NCBI GenBank assembly: GCA_002369155.1
Contig: DFEM01000138.1
Coordinates: 1-18,115 of the forward strand
DNA: 18,115 bases
Source: Lachnospiraceae bacterium UBA3802
Lineage (GTDB): Bacteria > Bacillota > Clostridia > Lachnospirales > Lachnospiraceae
Direction: 5' to 3'
Positions 15,526 through 18,115 of the stretch are shown here, piece after piece. Positions within the stretch are counted from its first letter, which is position 1. Every line of letters begins with the position of its first letter. Position numbers and translations under genes: made by a program. The notes below the pieces were generated by a model. That model saw nothing but the letters and a program-made list of their open reading frames with translations, was not told the DNA's origin and made no database searches.

Positions 15526-15552
15526 ATATCGTAAATTATAACACAATATTTA
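15526..15552 (-). promoter_or_regulatory. Sigma-28 (SigD)-like promoter overlapping a SigA -10
   Basis: On the reverse strand TAAA (15549-15552), 15 bases, then TACGATAT (15526-15533). The known SigD consensus is TAAA-N14-16-GCCGATAT, so 10 of 12 positions match. Within the spacer is a perfect SigA-type TATAAT (15535-15540) with TGT before it (extended -10) but a poor -35. Either sigma factor could serve the FlgM-like gene; the leader would be only about 15-25 bases. Confidence 0.5.
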
Positions 15553-15569
15553 GCATTTTAAAGTATTTA

Positions 15570-15598
15570 TTGACACAAATTTTTTTAACACTTAAAAT
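15570..15598 (+). promoter_or_regulatory. SigA-type promoter for the PilZ gene
   Basis: TTGACA (15570-15575), 17 bases, then TAAAAT (15593-15598). Transcription would begin near 15605, leaving a leader of about 17 bases that contains the GGAGGGG ribosome binding site. Confidence 0.75.
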
Positions 15599-15621
15599 AT
15601 AAGTGAACGGAGGGGAATTCC

Positions 15622-15960
15622 ATGAACGAGAGAAGAAAGTCTAAAAGAATCGAACTTGATGCCAAGCTTTTTGTAAAAAGACTTGACCGTAACGAGGCTT
15701 TTGAAATAACCATAGATGTTTTTGATGTTTCAACTTCCGGTATCGGTTTCTACTGTAACGAAGCGCTTACCATCGGTGCCGTTTACGATGCCGATCTTAC
15801 TCTTTGGAACAAAGATGTCATTCATGCTTTCATCGAAATTGTAAGAATAGCCAAATCCGATTCCTCCTTCCAGTACGGAGGCATCTTTATCGGAATGCCC
15901 GAAATGGATATGAAGAGAATCGAGATTTACGATACGGTTGAACAATATTCGAAGAAATAA
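15622..15960 (+). CDS. PilZ domain protein, cyclic-di-GMP binding
   Basis: This 112-residue protein is essentially a single PilZ domain. The RxxxR motif is R5-K-S-K-R9, and the D/N-x-S-x-x-G motif is D35-V-S-T-S-G40. Together these form the known c-di-GMP binding site. The later strand Y-G-G-I-F-I-G-M is also typical. There is no attached output domain, so it probably acts on a partner protein. GGAGGGG lies 6 bases before the ATG. It is divergent from the FlgM-like gene, which suggests a link to motility or surface behaviour, but this is inference. Confidence 0.88.
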   Translation: MNERRKSKRIELDAKLFVKRLDRNEAFEITIDVFDVSTSGIGFYCNEALTIGAVYDADLTLWNKDVIHAFIEIVRIAKSDSSFQYGGIFIGMPEMDMKRIEIYDTVEQYSKK

Positions 15961-16036
15961 TAGTTCAAATTGTAATATTTAACAATCAGGAAAGAGAATC
16001 ATCGTCTTTTTTGTACAAAACTTATATTAAAGATTG

Positions 16037-16042
16037 TATAAT
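16037..16042 (+). promoter_or_regulatory. Candidate -10 element for the EF-G paralogue
   Basis: A perfect TATAAT at 16037-16042 sits upstream of the EF-G-like gene. No good -35 lies at 16-18 bases; the nearest candidate, TTGTAC (16011-16016), is 20 bases away. If used, the transcript would start near 16049, inside the following hairpin. Confidence 0.4.
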
Positions 16043-16086
16043 CAGCCCTTATTTAGTAAAATATACTAAATGGGGTTGATTTTTTT
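16041..16086 (+). terminator. Terminator-like hairpin before the EF-G paralogue
   Basis: The lower stem is ATCAGCCC (16041-16048) with GGGTTGAT (16073-16080), 8 pairs with one G-U. The upper stem is ATTTAGT (16051-16057) with ACTAAAT (16065-16071). A run of seven T follows (16080-16086). It could end the PilZ transcript. GGGGTT (16072-16077) can also pair with AACCCC (16109-16114), which would disrupt the lower stem. Another GGGG followed by T7 (16093-16104) lies just after. The region may therefore be an attenuator leader. Confidence 0.65.
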
Positions 16087-16138
16087 AATAAAGGGGATTT
16101 TTTTATTTAACCCCAAATAAAAACTCGGAGGTTACAAC

Positions 16139-18115
16139 ATGAATATTTACACAACTGATAAGATCAGAAACGTCTGTTTGCTCGGACATGGCGGATCGGG
16201 AAAGACATCACTTGCAGAAGCCATGGCTTATCTTGGAGGTTTAACTTCAAGAATGGGTAAGATCGCAGACGGAAATACTGTCAGTGACTATGGAAAAGAA
16301 GAAATCAAAAGACAGATTTCGATTTCAACTTCTCTTATTCCCGTAGAATGGAACGGAACCAAAATTAATATTTTGGATACACCCGGTTTCTTTGATTTTG
16401 TGGGTGAAGCAGAAGAAGCAGCTTCTGCGGCAGATGCGGCAATTATCGTAGTATCAGGTAAAGCCGGTGTTGAAGTCGGAACCGAAAGAGCTTGGGATAT
16501 TTGCGAGAAGTACAAACTCCCCAGAATGTTCTTTGTAACCGATATGGATATCGACAACGCTTCTTACAGACAGGTTGTTGAAGACCTTACCGCTTTATAC
16601 GGAAAGAAGATTGCTCCTTTCCATCTTCCCATCAGAGAAAATGAAAAATTCGTAGGCTATGTAAATGTAATTGCAGAGCAGGGATACAGATGGGAAGGCA
16701 AGGAAGTTAAAGAATGTGATATTCCCGAAGCAAATAAGGAATATCTTAATCAATACAGAGATACTTTGATGGAAGCCGTAGCTGAAACGAGCGAAGAACT
16801 TATGGAAAGATATTTCGGCGGCGAAACATTCTCCGAAAATGAAATCCGTCAGGCTTTGAGAGTATCCGTTAACGATTGCAGCATAGTTCCCATTTCAATG
16901 GGTTCAAATATCCTTTGCCAGGGTATTTATACATTGCTTGATGATATTGTAAAATATCTCCCCGGACCCGATACAAGAACCGTTGCGGGTATCGACCTTA
17001 AGACCAACGAAGTATTTGAAGCAAACTACGATTTCGCAAAGACAAAATCGGCTTATATCTTCAAAACCATCGTCGATCCTTTCATCGGTAAATATTCACT
17101 CATTAAGGTTATGTCAGGCGTTCTTAAGACTGATGACCTTATGTACAATGATGAAAAGCAGGTTGAAGAAAAAATCGGAAAGATTTATCTTCTTCAGGGC
17201 AACAAACCCATTGAAGTTCCCGAACTTCATGCAGGCGATATCGGTGCTTTGGCAAAAATTACCGCAGCAAGAACAGGAAATACACTTTCGACTAAATCTC
17301 ATATTATCAGATTCGGTAAAGCGGAACTTCCGAAACCTTATACATACAAGAGATATCATGCAGTCAATAAAGGCGATGTTGACAAGATTGCACAGTCACT
17401 TCAGAAGATTATGCATGAAGACCTTACCGTTAAGGCTGTCAATGATTCCGAAAACAAGCAGATGCTTCTTTACGGAATGGGAGATTTACACCTTGATGTT
17501 ATTCAGTCCAGACTTGAGAACGAATACAAGGTTAAAATTGATTTGACCAAGCCCAAGGTAGCTTTCAGAGAAACTATTAAGAAGAAATCGGACGTTGAAT
17601 ACAAATATAAGAAACAATCCGGCGGCCACGGACAGTACGGCCACGTTAAGATGCGTTTCGAAAGTTCGGGAGATCTTGAAACACCTTATGTATTCGAAGA
17701 AGAAGTTGTCGGCGGCGCAGTTCCCAAGAACTATTTCCCTGCAGTTGAAAAAGGACTTCAGGAATCCGTTCTTCGCGGACCTCTTGCAGCTTATCCCGTT
17801 GTAGGTGTTAAGGCAATTCTTTATGATGGATCTTATCATCCCGTAGATTCTTCGGAAATGGCATTCAAGATGGCTACAATCCAGGCATTTAAGAAAGGCT
17901 TCATGGAAGCAGGACCCATCCTTCTTGAGCCCATAGCAAATCTTAAAGTTACAGTTCCAGACAAATATACCGGCGATGTAATGGGAGATTTGAACAAGAA
18001 GAGAGGAAGAGTTCTCGGAATGAATCCTGCAGGCGGAGGAAAGACAGTTGTTGAAGCTGACATTCCGATGATGAGTCTTTTCGGATATTGTACAGACCTT
18101 CGTTCCATGACAGGC
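16139..18115 (+). CDS. Elongation factor G paralogue (EF-G2 type), 3' end missing
   Basis: This is a translational GTPase related to EF-G; 659 codons are present and the gene runs off the right edge within domain V, probably near its end given an EF-G length of about 690-700. The ATG at 16139 follows GGAGG (16127-16131) by 7 bases. G1 is G-H-G-G-S-G-K-T at 16-23, where classic EF-G has A-H-I-D-A-G-K-T. G3 is D-T-P-G-F at 80-84, not D-T-P-G-H. G4 reads V-T-D-M-D (133-137) where N-K-M-D is expected. Domain IV has S-G-G-H-G-Q-Y-G-H-V near residue 495. These changes mark it as a paralogue, not the main EF-G; it is not near rpsL or rpsG. The exact role of such paralogues is unclear. No frameshift is seen over the whole stretch. 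Confidence 0.93.
   Translation, partial: MNIYTTDKIRNVCLLGHGGSGKTSLAEAMAYLGGLTSRMGKIADGNTVSDYGKEEIKRQISISTSLIPVEWNGTKINILDTPGFFDFVGEAEEAASAADAAIIVVSGKAGVEVGTERAWDICEKYKLPRMFFVTDMDIDNASYRQVVEDLTALYGKKIAPFHLPIRENEKFVGYVNVIAEQGYRWEGKEVKECDIPEANKEYLNQYRDTLMEAVAETSEELMERYFGGETFSENEIRQALRVSVNDCSIVPISMGSNILCQGIYTLLDDIVKYLPGPDTRTVAGIDLKTNEVFEANYDFAKTKSAYIFKTIVDPFIGKYSLIKVMSGVLKTDDLMYNDEKQVEEKIGKIYLLQGNKPIEVPELHAGDIGALAKITAARTGNTLSTKSHIIRFGKAELPKPYTYKRYHAVNKGDVDKIAQSLQKIMHEDLTVKAVNDSENKQMLLYGMGDLHLDVIQSRLENEYKVKIDLTKPKVAFRETIKKKSDVEYKYKKQSGGHGQYGHVKMRFESSGDLETPYVFEEEVVGGAVPKNYFPAVEKGLQESVLRGPLAAYPVVGVKAILYDGSYHPVDSSEMAFKMATIQAFKKGFMEAGPILLEPIANLKVTVPDKYTGDVMGDLNKKRGRVLGMNPAGGGKTVVEADIPMMSLFGYCTDLRSMTG

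Noticed and set aside
16983..17546. A 187-codon open frame inside the EF-G-like gene
   Set aside because: It lies in another frame of a clearly coding EF-G sequence, has basic low-quality composition, and has no separate start signals. It is a shadow frame.

Overview
The window is a chromosomal housekeeping segment from an AT-rich, low-GC Gram-positive anaerobe. Gene order and protein sequences suggest Clostridia, most likely Lachnospiraceae. The evidence is the plsX-acpP-rnc-smc-ftsY-ylxM-ffh-rpsP-khpA series, the rplS-lepB-ylqF-rnhB series, strong AGGAGG-type ribosome binding sites, and SigA-type promoters with intrinsic terminators. This is inferred from memory of these families, not from a search.

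Layout. At positions 1-205 there is a divergent promoter region, with the first codons of a probable rpmF (L32) running left and plsX running right. Positions 206-6699 hold plsX, acpP, rnc, smc and ftsY, tightly packed or overlapping as TAATG. They make lipid precursors, acyl carrier protein, RNase III, the chromosome condensin and the SRP receptor. A terminator follows, and its 3' arm doubles as the -35 box of the next promoter. Positions 6809-9088 hold ylxM, ffh, rpsP and khpA (SRP and ribosome/RNA-binding functions). rimM and trmD, which normally follow here, are absent. In their place is a small reverse-strand gene of unknown function (9094-9360). rplS follows with its own promoter, a structured leader and a terminator.

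Positions 10037-15110 look like a second operon: lepB-like, rbgA/ylqF, lepB, rnhB, a FliK-like gene, an FlhB-C-like gene and yraN. The first signal peptidase paralogue has Gly where the catalytic Ser should be. The second has all active-site residues. The FliK-like and FlhB-like pair matches Bacillus subtilis ylqG-ylqH by position and character. yraN has no canonical start codon at its conserved N-terminus: an ATA sits where ATG is expected.

Positions 15134-15960 hold a divergent pair. One is a small reverse-strand protein with a FlgM-like C-terminus behind a sigma-28-like promoter. The other is a PilZ-domain protein behind a strong SigA promoter. A leader with several mutually exclusive hairpins follows, then an EF-G paralogue that runs off the right edge.

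The genes serve translation, co-translational secretion (Ffh, FtsY, signal peptidases) and chromosome maintenance, with a motility or c-di-GMP flavour at the right end. I see no CRISPR array, insertion sequence, prophage, tRNA or rRNA. The main surprises are the Ser-less signal peptidase, the missing rimM-trmD, the ATA start of yraN, the FlgM-like/sigma-28 unit, and two places where promoters are built into terminators.
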